DNA of 64,000 nt from Lampris incognitus (lineage: Eukaryota > Chordata > Actinopteri > Lampriformes > Lampridae). Shown in pieces: positions 40,702-52,345 of this stretch. The stretch is taken from the NCBI RefSeq assembly GCF_029633865.1, contig NC_079214.1, positions 33,146,957 to 33,210,956 of the forward strand. Reading direction: 5' to 3'. A model generated the notes under the pieces. It saw nothing but the letters and a program-made list of their open reading frames with translations. It made no database searches and was not told where the DNA came from. Position numbers and translations under genes: made by a program. Every line of letters begins with the position of its first letter. Within the stretch, counting starts at the first letter, position 1.

Positions 40702-42332
40702 CAGTGGTGTAAAAAAGTGTTTGCCCCCTTCCTGATTTCTTATTTTTTTGCATGTTTGTCACACTTAAATGTTTCAGATCATCAAACAAATTTAAATATT
40801 AGACAAAGATAACACAAGTAAACACAAAATGCAGTTTTTAAATGAAGGTTTTTATTATTAAGGGAAAAAAATCCAACGGTACATAGCCCTGTGTGAAAAA
40901 GTGATTGCCCCCTAAACCTAATAACTGGTTGGGCCACCCTTAGCAGCAACAACTGCAATCAAGCATTTGCGATAACTGGCAATGAGTCTTTTACAGCGCT
41001 GTGGAGGAATTTTGGCCCACTCATCTTTGCAGAATTGTTGTAATTCAGCCATATTGGAGCGTTTTCGAGCCTGAACCGCCTTTTTAAGGTCATGCCACAG
41101 CATCTCAATCGGATTCAGGTCAGGACTTTGACTAGGCCACTCCAAAGTCTTCATTTTGTTTTTCTTAAGCCATTCAGAGGTGGACTTGCTGGTGTGTTTT
41201 GGATCATTGTCCTGCTGCAGAACCCAAGTGCGCTTCAGCTTGAGGTCACGAACAGATGGCCGGACATTCTCCTTCAGGATTTTTTGGTAGACAGCAGAAT
41301 TCATGGTTCCATTTACCAAAGCAAGTCTTCCAGGTCCTGAAGCAGCAAAACAGCCCCAGACCATCACACTACCACCACTATATTTTACTGTTGGTATGAT
41401 GTTCCTTTTCTGAAATGTCGTGTTACTTTTACGCCAGATGTAATGGGACACGCACCTTCCAAAAAGTTAAACTTTTGTCTCGTCAGTCCACAGAGTATTT
41501 TCCCAAAAGTCTTGGGGATCATCAAGATGTTTTCTGGCAAAACTGAGATGAGCCTTTATGTTCTTTTTGCTCAGCAGTAGTTTTCGTCTTGGAACTCTGC
41601 CATGCAGGCCATTTTTGCCCAGTCTCTTTCTTATGATGGAGTCATGAACACTGACCTTAACTAAGGCAAGTGAGGCCTGCAGTTCTTTGGATGTTGTTGG
41701 GGGGTCTTTTGTAACCTCTTGGATGAGTCGTCGCTGCGCTCTTGGGGTAATTTTGGTCGGCCGGCCACTCCTGGGAAGGTTCACCACTGTTCCATGTTTT
41801 CGCCATTTGTGGATAATGGCTCTCACTGTGTTTCGCTGGAGTCCCAAAGCTTTAGAAATGGCTTTATAACCTTTTCCAGACTGACAGATTTCAATTACTT
41901 TGTTTCTCATTTGTTCCTGAATTTCTTTGGATCGCAGCATGATATCTAGCTTTTGAGGATCTTTTGGTCTACTTCACTTTGTCAGGCAGGTCCTATTTAA
42001 GTGATTTCTTGATTGAGAAGAGGTGTGGCAGTAATCAGGCCTGGGTATGGCTAGAGAAATTGAACTCAGCTTTCCAAAGATGTGATAAACCACACTTAAT
42101 TTATGTTTTAACAGGGGGGGGGGCAATCACTTTTTCACACAGGGTCATGTAGGTTTGGATTTTTCTTTACCCTTAATAATAAAAACCTTCATTAAAAAAC
42201 TGCATTTTGTGTTTACTTGTGTTATCTTTGTCTAATATTTAAATTTGTTTGATGATCTGAAACATTTAAGTGTGACAAACATGCAAAAAAATAAGAAATC
42301 AGGAAGGGGGCAAACACTTTTTCACACCACTG
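40702..42332 (-). mobile_element. Tc1-family transposon with IR/DR ends
   Basis: 1,631 bp between TA duplications (40700-40701, 42333-42334). Terminal inverted repeats are about 210 bp long and about 95% alike. Each arm carries an outer and an inner direct repeat, GTGTTTGCCCCC-type at the tip (about 40716-40727) and GTGATTGCCCCC-type inside (40901-40912; right arm 42119-42131), the IR/DR layout of Sleeping-Beauty-like elements, where transposase binds both. It sits in the Penelope RT so cleanly that removing it and one TA restores CLNNTYFQFRGQF. Confidence 0.93.
40918..41940 (-). pseudogene. Tc1 transposase, intact but for one stop codon
   Basis: A 340-codon frame from ATG 41940-41938 to TAG 40920-40918, a full Tc1 length. 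The only lesion is a TAA at 41469-41467 (codon 158), just after WTDETKV. It has an N-terminal paired-type HTH (GYKAISKALGLQRNTVRAII), a second HTH with GRPTKI linker (GRPTK replaces the GRPR AT-hook-like motif), then the DD34E catalytic residues: D in WTDET, D in QQDNDPKHTS and E in PIEMLWHDL, with exactly 34 residues between the last two. The start is set by the M just before LRSKEIQEQMR, as in other Tc1 proteins. The enzyme would cut and paste the element at TA. Confidence 0.93.
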
Positions 42333-42334
42333 TA

Positions 42335-42835
42335 TGTATTGTTCAGGCAAACGTCCAGTAGTTGGCAAATCTGGTCTGGGCTGAGGTTGGTCCTATTGTG
42401 GAGGGTGTCGTCCCGTAGCAAACGTTGCCTCACAGTTTCCAAAGCCTCCATGGTTGGGATGCAGGTGAATAACGAGGTCACGTCCTAGGATACCATGGTT
42501 TCATCTGGTTCCAGTTTTACGCCTTGGACCTTGTCCACGAAGTCAATGGAGTTTTGGATATGGTGAGGTGTTTCGCCCATTAAAGGGGTCAAGATGTTGG
42601 CTATATGTTTGGCAATGTTGTACGTGACCGGGTTTATGCTGCTGACGATGGGCATAAGGGGGGTTCCAGCTTTATGGATCTTAGGGAGTCCATATATGCA
42701 TGGAATGTTATCTTGTGGGTAGAGACAGTGGTATTGTATCCGATCAATGGTTCCTCCTTTCTGTAGTTTCTGTAGGTACTCTATTATTCTCCTCTTGTAA
42801 CCACTAGTAGCTCCGATAAGGACGGGCGCGGCATA
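42335..42835 (-). pseudogene. Penelope reverse transcriptase, finger region
   Basis: Minus strand from about 42830: APVLIGATSGYKRRIIEYLQ, PCIYGLPKIHKAGTPLMPIV (the LPKIHK block is characteristic of Penelope RT), SSINPVTYNIAKHIANILTP, a stop at 42487-42485, then DVTSLFTCIPTMEALETVRQ, the first catalytic aspartate block, to CLNNTY at the Tc1 target. Confidence 0.87.
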
Positions 42836-42839
42836 ACAT

Positions 42840-43100
42840 CGGTACACAAAAGAGCCACTCATATCTATGGCTTTGTTAGCGACGGGTGTTGGTAAACATC
42901 GGGACACAAAGAGCCATGGACATCTATAGCTCTGACAACGACTCCAAGAGGATAAACTCTGAGTCTCATCACCAGCCAGTCAGACTAGCTTGGTCTAGTC
43001 AGAAAGGCACGAACTGAGGAAGCCTCTTGGATGAGAGGCGAAACGTCTTCACGGATATATACCAAGTCCAGTTGCACTTGATTCAACTCCTTTGGATATA
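42840..43100 (+). repeat. Penelope pseudo-LTR, right copy, with hammerhead-like core
   Basis: Inverted relative to the left copy. On the plus strand: CTGAGGA 43014-43020, stem GCCTC 43022-43026 with GAGGC 43035-43039, then GAAAC 43040-43044 and CGTCTTCACG 43044-43053. Confidence 0.85.
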
Positions 43101-43401
<301 letters not shown>

Positions 43402-43407
<6 letters not shown>

Positions 43408-43784
43408 CTCACATCTTGATTATGAAATGAGCCAACATTATGTAGTGAATCAAATAAAATCCTTATACCAGCTGTCCTACCATTTGCATATGAGGTTTGA
43501 AGATATTATGTATTTGAACACCATCTCTAATTCTGAGATGCTAAATAGATCCATTTAGATATACAGCAGATTTCAAGTGACTGGCCTTTCTAGTGTCAAT
43601 TATGTTAAAGTCCTCTTATACAAACACATAACTGTGAAAATAATTCTAAAAGTGTCTCTTTGAGCCATGTTATGCATGGTTTCAACTGCATTAACATTTC
43701 AGGCATTCAACTAATATTCAGAAAACCTTCAGTGAGTGCAATGGTGAAACACCTGTCCTGACAAAGGTATGTGCACACATACAC
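43402..43784. other. Non-coding, nothing recognised
   Basis: No gene or repeat signature seen. Confidence 0.35.
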
Positions 43785-44373
43785 ACTATATGACTAACAT
43801 TATGTCAACACCCCTTCTAATTAGTTGGTTCAGCTATTTCAGCCCCACCAATTGCTAACAGGCAAATTAAAATCAAGCATAAATGCATGTAATATCTACA
43901 GTCAAATTTCTGCCCGCTAGTGCTGTTACTAAATTAAAAAAGTTTAGCTCAACAATAGCTCAGCTGTACAGTGGTAGGCCACACAATCTCACAGAACGAG
44001 ACCGCCAAGTGCCATAAAGTACCTTAAAGACATGGCTTACTGAGTTTGGTGTGGAAGAACTTGACAAGCCTGTATAGAACCCTGAACTCAACCCCTTCAA
44101 ACACCTTTGGTATGAATTGGAATGTCGACTGTGAGCCAGGCCTTCTCGCCCAACATCAGTATCCGACCCCACTAATGCTCTTGTGACTGAATGGGTGTGA
44201 ATTCCCACAGCCATGTTCCATAATCTAATCGAAAGGTCTCCCAGAAGAGTGGAGTCTGTTACAGCAGCAAAGGGGGTACTGACTCTACATTGATGACCTT
44301 AGAATGAGATGTTCAACAAGCATGGACATGACGTTCGTAAGTTTGGGTGTCCACATACTTTTGGCCATGTAGT
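43785..44373 (+). mobile_element. Internally deleted Tc1/mariner-type element
   Basis: Ends ACTATATGACTAACAT (43785) and the complement of ACTACATGGCCAAAAG (44373) agree over about 29 bases. The interior (about 44027-44290) reads LTEFGVEELDKPV, ELNPFKHLWYELECRL, ARPSRPTSVSDPTNAL and SPRRVESVTAAKG with stops: the C-terminal third of a Tc1-type transposase. The catalytic E of the usual NPIEHLW block is K. The N-terminal two thirds are gone. Confidence 0.75.
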
Positions 44374-45130
44374 ACATAGTAAAATGCAGCAAATGTAATG
44401 TGAATAAAACTACAAATACAATGTTAATGCTCTCTAAACATACATACATAAGTAATTACTCATCAAATGATCAGTAAGTCATTCCACAGAATTATATTTT
44501 TCATTTTCAAATGACTGCCCAGGTGATAGCAGTCCATGCAAAGCATGGAACATTCTCTCCATCACAACCACCAGCTCAGTTGAAGCCAAAGTGATTTATC
44601 ATGAGCCAAACCCTTGTTTATACTAATGGTTTGTAGTTAATGGGGCAACCGAACAGTGTCTATTATCAAGTAATCACAATTTGTTCCCCTCACATTTAAC
44701 TGGTTTGAGGAGCCTGTGTTTCTCAAACAGACAGGCGGTGGTTTGTAATTAAGGCTGTTAAGTGTCATGTTGAAGAGTGAACAACAGGATAATGGCTGTT
44801 ATGTCAGCGGTCCATTTTCAGATGACGAGATCAAACCCGATGAACTCTTGCTGTTGTGAGCATTTGGTGTTGAAATGCATCAGGGGGTTATTTTAGGGGG
44901 AAAGTTATCCATTTTTGTGTGTGGATTATGCCATGAACCACTGCCGTTTAAAGGAGGAAAGGGATAGAAAAAAATATCTTTGATTTCCCCAAATCCCCCA
45001 ACAGCTCCAACATATATTTGAGTCAAGCACAAACTATTATCTTAAATACTGAAAAAGGTATGGTTGATGCTTTATGAGAACAACACATGCTCTGACACAA
45101 TAACAGGACAGGTTTTATGATAGTTGAATC
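44374..45130. other. Non-coding, nothing recognised
   Basis: Mixed-composition sequence with no coding or repeat signature that I can support. Confidence 0.35.
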
Positions 45131-45620
45131 TACTACTAATTTTGGCTGCTCCCATTAGGGGTCGCCACAGCGGATCATCTGTTTCCATCTCTTCCTGTCC
45201 TCTGCATCTTCCTCTGTCACACCAGCTACTTTGGCCTTCCTCTTTTCCTCTTCCCTGGCAGCTCCATATTCAGCATCCTTCTCCCAATAAACCCAGCATC
45301 TCTCCTCCACCTATGTCCAAGCCATCTCAATCTTGCCTCTCCAAACAGTCCAACATGAGCTGTCCCTCTAATATACTCATTCCTAATCCTGTCCTTCTTC
45401 ATCACCCCCAATGAAAATCTTAGCATCTTCAACTCTGCCAACTCCAGCTCCCCCTCCTGTCTTTTTGTTGGTGCCACTGTCTCCAAACCATATAACATAG
45501 CTGGTCTCACAACCATCTTCTAAACCTTCCCTTTAACTCTTGCTGGTACCCTTCTGTCACAAATCACTCCTGACACTCTTCTCCACCTATTCCAACCTGC
45601 CTGCACTCTCTTTTTACGGT
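45131..45620 (-). pseudogene. RTE-like LINE C-terminus, second copy
   Basis: Minus strand: RVPARVK-like segment, MVVRPAMLYGLETVAPTKRQ, ELAELKMLRFSLGVMKKDRI, RNEYIRGTAHVGLF and ARLRWLGHRWRRDAGFIGRR, then MIRCGDP-like codons and a TAGTAG end at 45131. Same family as 23760-24672, and less damaged over the shared part (one short deletion after GLFG). 5' truncated. Confidence 0.82.
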
Positions 45621-46810
45621 TTATGATAGTTGAATATGTATACGTTTTGAATTATGCCCTGGCATTGCCCTTGCATGGCCCTTACAATATTCTGTTGGAA
45701 CAGCTAAGAATTGCAAAACTTTTCTATATGGGAAATTGTTGTCATAAGAATGACAACAAATAGGTTTGACAGCCACAACATATTACATACTTAAACTGCC
45801 ATGACTGATTGGGACAAAGTTGAGCTATGGAGTGCAATAATGATGGTTATAGCAATATATTCAGTGAAAAAAAGTGGATGTGATACTTAAATGATCCTGC
45901 ATGGAAATTTTATTTTTGCTTGCAGACATTCCACACAAGTTAGAGCATAGAATCAGCAACCTTGTTCTTGTGCAAAGACACCTTGGCAGGGAGGTTGCAT
46001 GCAACACGAAACTGGCTTGTCAAGTTTAAGGATAGCTTCTTTAACCACTGGGCCTCTCTGCAGCTGAACATGCCATTTTCCCTCACATTTTCCACGAAAG
46101 CAGTGCTTCAGTTGTAAATAGAGATTTCCCAGAACACCAAGGAGGGTAGTGATCCAGCATGTTGACTATAAAGGCAGAGGTCTCTCAATGTATCATTACA
46201 TAATGTTAGGAAGTACAGTAGCATTAAATATATACACTGTTATATTTTTATCATGGGCATATCCATGAATGCCAAACTAATACAACACAAATGCAAACCC
46301 GAAAATATATAACAAATTATAAAGCACTGCTAAAAAAAATGAAAATACAATGATAAAAATTAACACAAACATGAGATACAGCAACTGCTAAAAAAAAAAA
46401 AAAGCAAAGCAAATGCAGATCACTAGTAGCAAATTTTCAAAAACATGCCACAAAAACCCACGGGGGGTGTGCGTGTGTGTGTGGAAAATCAACTACAAAT
46501 CGCACAACACTATATAAGAAAACATGGTGCAAAAGCCCATATAAATGTCTCTGAATGACCTAAATAGAAGGGCGAATAGATGCTATTGAACCCTGTGACT
46601 CATAGTTGCAGGTTTTTATTTTTTTTTCTTTGATTAACACTTTTAAAATATGTCTGGCCATTGAAGGCATTAACCATTTATTGGGATCATTTATAACAAC
46701 CTGAAAACAGGATAGAAATAAGGGGGTATGGGAACAGAAATATTCTTTTTAAGTTTTTTTTTTGTGCAACTTGCCCTGTATTAGTAGGTAGATAAATTGT
46801 TAAAACAATC
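45621..46810. other. Non-coding, A/T-rich
   Basis: No gene or transposon signature. Homopolymer A near 46390 and a short (TG)n near 46470. Confidence 0.4.
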
Positions 46811-47235
46811 TGGGACGTCCGGGTAGCGTGGCGGTCTATTCCGTTGCCTACCAACACAGTTATCGCTGATTGGAATCCCTGTGTTACTTCCGGCTTGGTT
46901 TGGCATCCCTACAGAAACAATTGGCCATGTCTGCGGGTGAGAAGCCGGATGTGGGTATGTGTCCTGGTTGCTGCACTAGTGCCTTCTCTGGTCGGTCGGG
47001 GCGCCTCTTCAGGGGGAAGGGAGAACTGGGGGGAATAGCGTGATGATCCCCTGGTGAAACTCCTTACTGTCAGGTGAAAAGAAGTGGCTGGCGACTCCAC
47101 ATGTATTAGAGGAAACATGTGATAGTCTCCAGCCCTCCCTGGATTGGCAGAGGGGGTGGAGCAATGACCAGGACGGCTCGGAAGAGTGGGGTAATTGGCC
47201 GGGTACAATTGGGGAGAACAAGGGGGGGGGGTATT
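46811..47235 (+). mobile_element. SINE family S, full-length copy
   Basis: Head GACGTCCGGGTAGCGTGGCG (46812-46831) carries the tRNA A box; the B box region GATTGGAATCCC (46869) is mutated. The body includes GCGGGTGAGAAGCCGGATGT, GGCTGGCGACTCCAC and AGGGGGTGGAGCAATGACC; the tail is GGTACAATTGGGGAG then a G-rich run. The three other copies are on the minus strand at 18070, 29595 and 31768. The tRNA-like head would be read by RNA polymerase III. Confidence 0.88.
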
Positions 47236-49685
47236 TTAAAACAATCTGCAAAATGTTCACTTGTTATTTAACAATGTACTACCTATGTAACAACCAATCA
47301 TGCACCTAAGGCTGTATGAAAATGATCATGATTTAATCTGTACAATGACTAGACTAATAACGTCGCTGAGTCTTTAGTTTACATTTGAATTTGAACATAT
47401 CCTTGAAGAAAAATAACATTTAGACACTCCTAAAAAGCAACTGAACCCCAGGTTTGTGGGTTTGCTCCCATCTAAAGGTGAAAAAGAAAACATCAGTAAG
47501 TGTACATAACTACTGACAAAACTATTGACTGTTGTCATCGATTGTACATTGCAACCCACACCTGAATGAAGCTGAACTACCATCCTTCTTAATTAGCTGC
47601 AGCTTTGTTTATCCTGCTATGCTTACAACACTTGGTCCCAAGATCAGGTTGGCAGTTACTGTGGGTTTTTTTTAATAACAGAACACAAATACTATGCTTT
47701 CCATAAGAGGTAAGGGATCTCTGCAAACAGGTGTTGGGATGCAGGTGGTCCAAAACAGCAGGATGCACAAATTAAATGATGCCCCAAAGGCTCAAGTTAA
47801 CTTTGGTAATAAAATCAGATTCATGTTCGCATCAGGCATATCATCTATCCAATCTACAAATAGCTGCGTGATTACATTGATAGTTCCTACTGGTCTACTA
47901 CAGGACAAAATTTATTTTGAGTCATGTGAATATCTTGTATATAACTTGAATGAATTTTTGCACATGTAAATCGTCTGCAACCCTTGTCTTAAATTGATTC
48001 AGTTTTCTCTCATGAAACAGATTTCAAACCTTTTCCAGTACCAATGGGACAAATGAAAACCTGGAATTCAAAACATTATCTCAGGTAGAAGTCAAAAACC
48101 AGTTTGACATTAATAACTGTGTTTTATGTTTCGACTGCTCCAGCCAGCTCTTTATTTGAAGTTACTCTCCTGGTTGAGCGCTCTCTCTCTCCCAATGGCT
48201 GATAGCCATCTAATTTCATAGCTGTAACTGTTTATTCCTTCCCCTTATTTAAAAAAAATAATGTATATATATGCTTTTGAATGCATATAAATTGGCTGCA
48301 GAGGTAAACAACATTAAACACAGAGTCAAGACTAAACTAAGCAAAGAAAGCAAGAGACTTTCAGCCCAAATATAGTTTCTCTTTCTCTTGTCCTTCTGTA
48401 GTATATAACCTTCTATCTTCTCCTCTCTCCCTTCTTATCACTCCACCGCCCATTCCAACCACTTCTAATAGAGAGGGATTAATATTGAATACACTCTCCA
48501 GTAAAGGATTACACAACAGGTGACACATTTTCATTTCAACTCTGTCCATCAGACAAGATTCAGACAGAGTAGAGCAATATTTAATCTAGAATTTCTGTTT
48601 AAAAGAAATAAAACAATAATGCTTGTGGCAAAATGTATTTCATATACAGGCCATAACTGGATTAACATGGTAATCACTTTTACTGTGATTTATTTGAATA
48701 TCACATGAATTAACTCCAAATGTACTGTATATAGTCAAATGTTTCATCTCTCCTTCAACATGTGGGGGAAAAACAAATATATTCTGAAAGGAAGAATTAA
48801 TTTAAAAGCTCTGATCATAGGACTGTTTATGTTTATTGGAAATTGAATAAAAAAGACCAAGTACTGCTACATATTACAGATTTGATGGACCAAATGACTA
48901 CCTAGATGGCAAGCTGCAAAGTATTACTGTTTGTGTTTGCATTTATACATAGCAAACACCATTTCAGCAATTGTAACTCATCAGCGGTGTCAAGTTTTAT
49001 AAACACCCAAAGAATATTTTTTTACTAAAAGCAGGGATTCCACTAAAACCTTTTATTGATTACTCTAGCTGAACAAACCTATCACAAGCCATCTCGTTCA
49101 GCAGGTTAAAGGATAATTCACAACCTGGGTCTTATTTTCATAATTTTTGCCATTGTGATATCATTTTACTCACCAGCTTTTTTGTGGAGATCAGTGCTGG
49201 ACTCAGCTACACAATGGCATCATACAGGGCCATGGAATACAATTCATGTCCTTCCAACAACCCCCCCCCTCAAAAAAACAAAAACAAACAAAAAAACAAA
49301 CAAATAATATTAAAAAAAAACACTGATACAGGATCTGAAGTTAAATTCATTCTGCTGATGTTTAGGGTCGTATACACTAATCCAACTAAAAAAAAAAAAC
49401 AGGGCAAAAACAAAAAAAGATCAACTTCACATACTTGTCCCAGTATTTAAAGAGAGAACAATCTGGTTCCAAATAGCTTACTCGGCTACCGAACTGTAAC
49501 AGCTACTGAGAATACCAGCATGAGTATATGTACCCTTACTCTTGGTATTAACAACTATAAGCTAATGGGTAAAGTATCCAGTCAAGTACTGGATGCCCAA
49601 GCACTTGACTTGTTTCATTTACACTGGCTTTATCTGTAAAAGCTCTCCAGTCTCCCTAAGCCCATGGACACAGACCACTGACTTA
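47236..49685. other. Long non-coding stretch
   Basis: About 2.4 kb without supportable genes. The frame 47694-47969 (91 codons) has no recognised domain and ordinary composition. A-rich runs at 49265-49320 and 49385-49425. Confidence 0.4.
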
Positions 49686-50225
49686 TCAGGAATCAGGAAT
49701 CAGAAACACTCTGTGATTTCACCTCATGTACTTGTGCACATGAAATGAAATGCCATTTCCCCCAGCCCACAGCAGTGCAACATACAGACAAAAACACATT
49801 CAAGAACTACAAGAACACTAACACATTCAAACTAAAACATGTATCCAAACTAAAAAAAATAAAATAAAATAAAAAAATCACTGTCCAAGGGAACAAACAC
49901 CAGCCAGGATGACTGTCGAAACCGATGGTCTGCATGGGCTTGCAGTTAGCCTAGTCTGCCCCGATTACGCGTACCGTCAGACCGCCCTCCGTGTTTCCTC
50001 CTCGGGCGCAGCTCCAGGCAGGGGCTATGGTCCTTGTGTCCGCCGGACAAAGCAGACCAAGCCCTCCCAGCCGATCCAGCGCCAGCTCTCCCAGCCAGAC
50101 ACCCTTGACACACACCTCCCTGCACTCCACACGACGACATCAAACAGTCAACGCCAGATGAGGCTGCCGCCAGACCACCCTCAGTGTTATCAGAACTGCC
50201 AGTCTGCATATGCTAGCATATATTA
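49686..50225 (-). mobile_element. Retro-repeat family X, copy 2
   Basis: Tail side left: CAGGAATCAGGAATCAG (complement of GATTCCT units) and CCCCCAGCCCACAGCAGTGC; then CAGCCAGGATGACTGTCG, GGTCTGCATGGGCTTGCAG and a CpG-rich body to CAGAACTGCCAGTCTGCATA. Same order as 51241-51880 on the opposite strand. Confidence 0.78.
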
Positions 50226-51031
50226 TAGGCATGGAAATACAAATTGTCAAACTGAATGACTGAACCAATTAAAACCTTCATTTAAGTTGTGGGGTGAGAC
50301 TTTTCTGAAACAGAAACAGAAGTTATTACAACATCGTAGTAATCTACACACACTGTACTACTCACCAATCTGGTAAATATCCTTTTCTTTTGCAATTCAA
50401 ATGAAGTAATATTAGTAGTACTGTGCATTTGCTCAGTTTATGCTGTTAAACTATGTGAAATTTAATAAATGGTGATTGCATCACTGCTAGCTACATACTT
50501 CCTTGCTAATCTAGTTTTTGATGCTTTTCACAGAAAATAAAGTGAACTGTCCCATTCACCTGATGGTTATTTTATTCTTTCTTTTTTTCCTTTTTTTTGG
50601 GGGGGGGGGCTTAAAACCCAGAAATTACATTTCAAGACACATTGCCCCCTGAGGGTCATGCTATGTATTATATTGTATTGTGCACCATTATGGTTCTTTT
50701 AAATGGACATGTAATTTTAATCATGTGGTACATTTTTCGAAACGTTTATCTGTTCTGGGCTTTGTATTCCACAACATGGTTTTAGAAGAGTACTCCTTTG
50801 CAACCAAGTAATTTTCTCACCCTGAATTTACTTAATGTACCATAGTCAATTTAACAAGGGTAAGGGTCCCGGGGTTGCCGGGATGCCATATGGCAACACT
50901 GAAATTGTAATGCATGAATAAAGAAAATTTTAAATTTTAAAAAAATCCTTCAAAATATCTTTATGTCAAATCCGATCTTTATATTTACGTGTATTTATAC
51001 ATATTTATGTATATTATGTGTATTTATTCGC
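50226..51031. other. Non-coding, nothing recognised
   Basis: A T/G homopolymer lies at 50582-50610. No gene or repeat signature otherwise. Confidence 0.4.
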
Positions 51032-52345
51032 TCCCGGTGTGGGAAGCTGGCAGCGCAGCCTCATGTTTGCAGCGGCCTCACCCAGTGCTGACTATGCAGT
51101 GTCTTTGGCCACATCTGCATCTCAGTTTGTGTCATCGTGTGAATAACTTTTACAAGGATTTATGTCTGTGATCGTCGATTTCATTTGATGGCTGGGGGGG
51201 CTGGTGTTGGATCGGTTAGGACAGCGGGGCAGGCTAAGCAAACTACTAGCCCATGCAGACCGACAGTTCCAATAACACTAAGACAAGACCGAGGGTGGTC
51301 TGGCGGCAGCCTCGCCTAGCATCGATTGTGCAGTTTTTTTTGTCTGCGTTTGTGTCGTCATGTGGAGTGTGGGGGATTTGTGTCGAAGGTATCTGGCTGG
51401 GAGAGGTAGCACTGGATTGGCTGAGGGAGCTTGGTCTGCTGCGTCCTGTGGGCCCAAAGACCACGGCCCTAACCGGAGCTGTGCCAGAAGAGGAAACACT
51501 GATGGCGGTCTGACAATACGTGAAAGCAGGGCAGGCTAAGCTAACTACTAGCCCATGCAGACCGGCAGTTCTGACAGTCATCCTGGCTGGCGTTAGTTCT
51601 CTTGGACAGTGAAATTTTTGAATTGTGTTGCAAATTTACTGAATGGACTGTGTTGTTGACCGTTTTATTTTTGTTTTTTTGGGTTTTTTTGTGGTTTTTT
51701 TTGCTTTGTTCTGTCTGGTTTTGTATATTTTTGATGGTGTCATTTTTGGGAGGTTTAAGATATGTGTTTTTATCTTTTGTATCGCACTGCTGTGGGCTGG
51801 GAGAAACAAAATTTTGTCTTTTGTGTACGCAAGTACATGACTGAGATGACAAATTGTTCCTGATTCCTGGTGTGTTCCGCTTCCGGTGTGGAAAGATGGC
51901 GGCGCAAATTCACATTTCAGTGGCCTCACCCAGTACCGGTGTGGGAAGATGGCAGCACAAATTTATGTTTGCTGCGGCCTCACCCAGTACCACCCATGCA
52001 GTGTCTTTGTTCATGCTGTCCACATCTTCATTTGGTCAGGGCCATGGTCCCAGGGACCATGGCCCTGCCCACAGCTGCGCCCAAAGAGTAAACTCCGAGG
52101 GTGGACTGACAGGACACGGAAACATAGCAGGCTAAGCTAACTGCTAACCCATGCAGACCGGCAGTTCCAACAGTCCTCCTGGCGTTCGTTCTCTCGGACA
52201 GTGTTTTTTTTTTTTTTGTAGTTTGATATATGTGTTCTTGTATTTTTTTAGATATGTTTTTTGTCTTTGTGTTGCACTGCTGTGGGCTGGGGGAAACGAT
52301 ATTTCGTTTCATTTCATGTTCACTGACTGCTGACAGATAGGTAAC
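51032..52345 (+). mobile_element. Retro-repeat family X, three partial copies in tandem
   Basis: Copies run 51032-51250 (5' part), 51251-51880 (long) and 51881-52345 (5' start, shortened middle, 3' end). The 5' start CTTCCGGTGTGGAAAGATGG at 51881 is seen three times (51032, 51881, 51936). The module GCAGGCTAAGC...CCATGCAGACCGGCAGTTC repeats within copies, and each complete 3' part has CACTGCTGTGGGCTGGG. No RT is encoded, so it is a non-autonomous retroposon or the untranslated parts of a LINE. Confidence 0.72.

Larger units (their letters stand above)
39200..43100 (-). mobile_element. Penelope-like element with inverted pseudo-LTRs, split by Tc1
   Basis: Reverse transcriptase and a GIY-YIG endonuclease read on the minus strand between two inverted terminal copies (39221-39500 and 42840-43097). 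RT lies N-terminal of GIY-YIG, the defining order of Penelope elements. The RT N-terminus is missing: the right pseudo-LTR joins directly to codons of the finger region at about 42830. A Tc1 transposon at 40702-42332 splits the RT. Apart from that and a few point lesions the coding part is well kept. Confidence 0.9.

Noticed and set aside
46812..46885. Possible tRNA gene
   Set aside because: A and B box-like blocks exist, but the sequence continues into the body of a SINE present four times in the window and does not fold into a standard cloverleaf; it is a SINE head. The same holds for 16105-16140.
47694..47969. 91-codon ORF as a host exon
   Set aside because: No domain, no splice context that I can argue for, ordinary composition.
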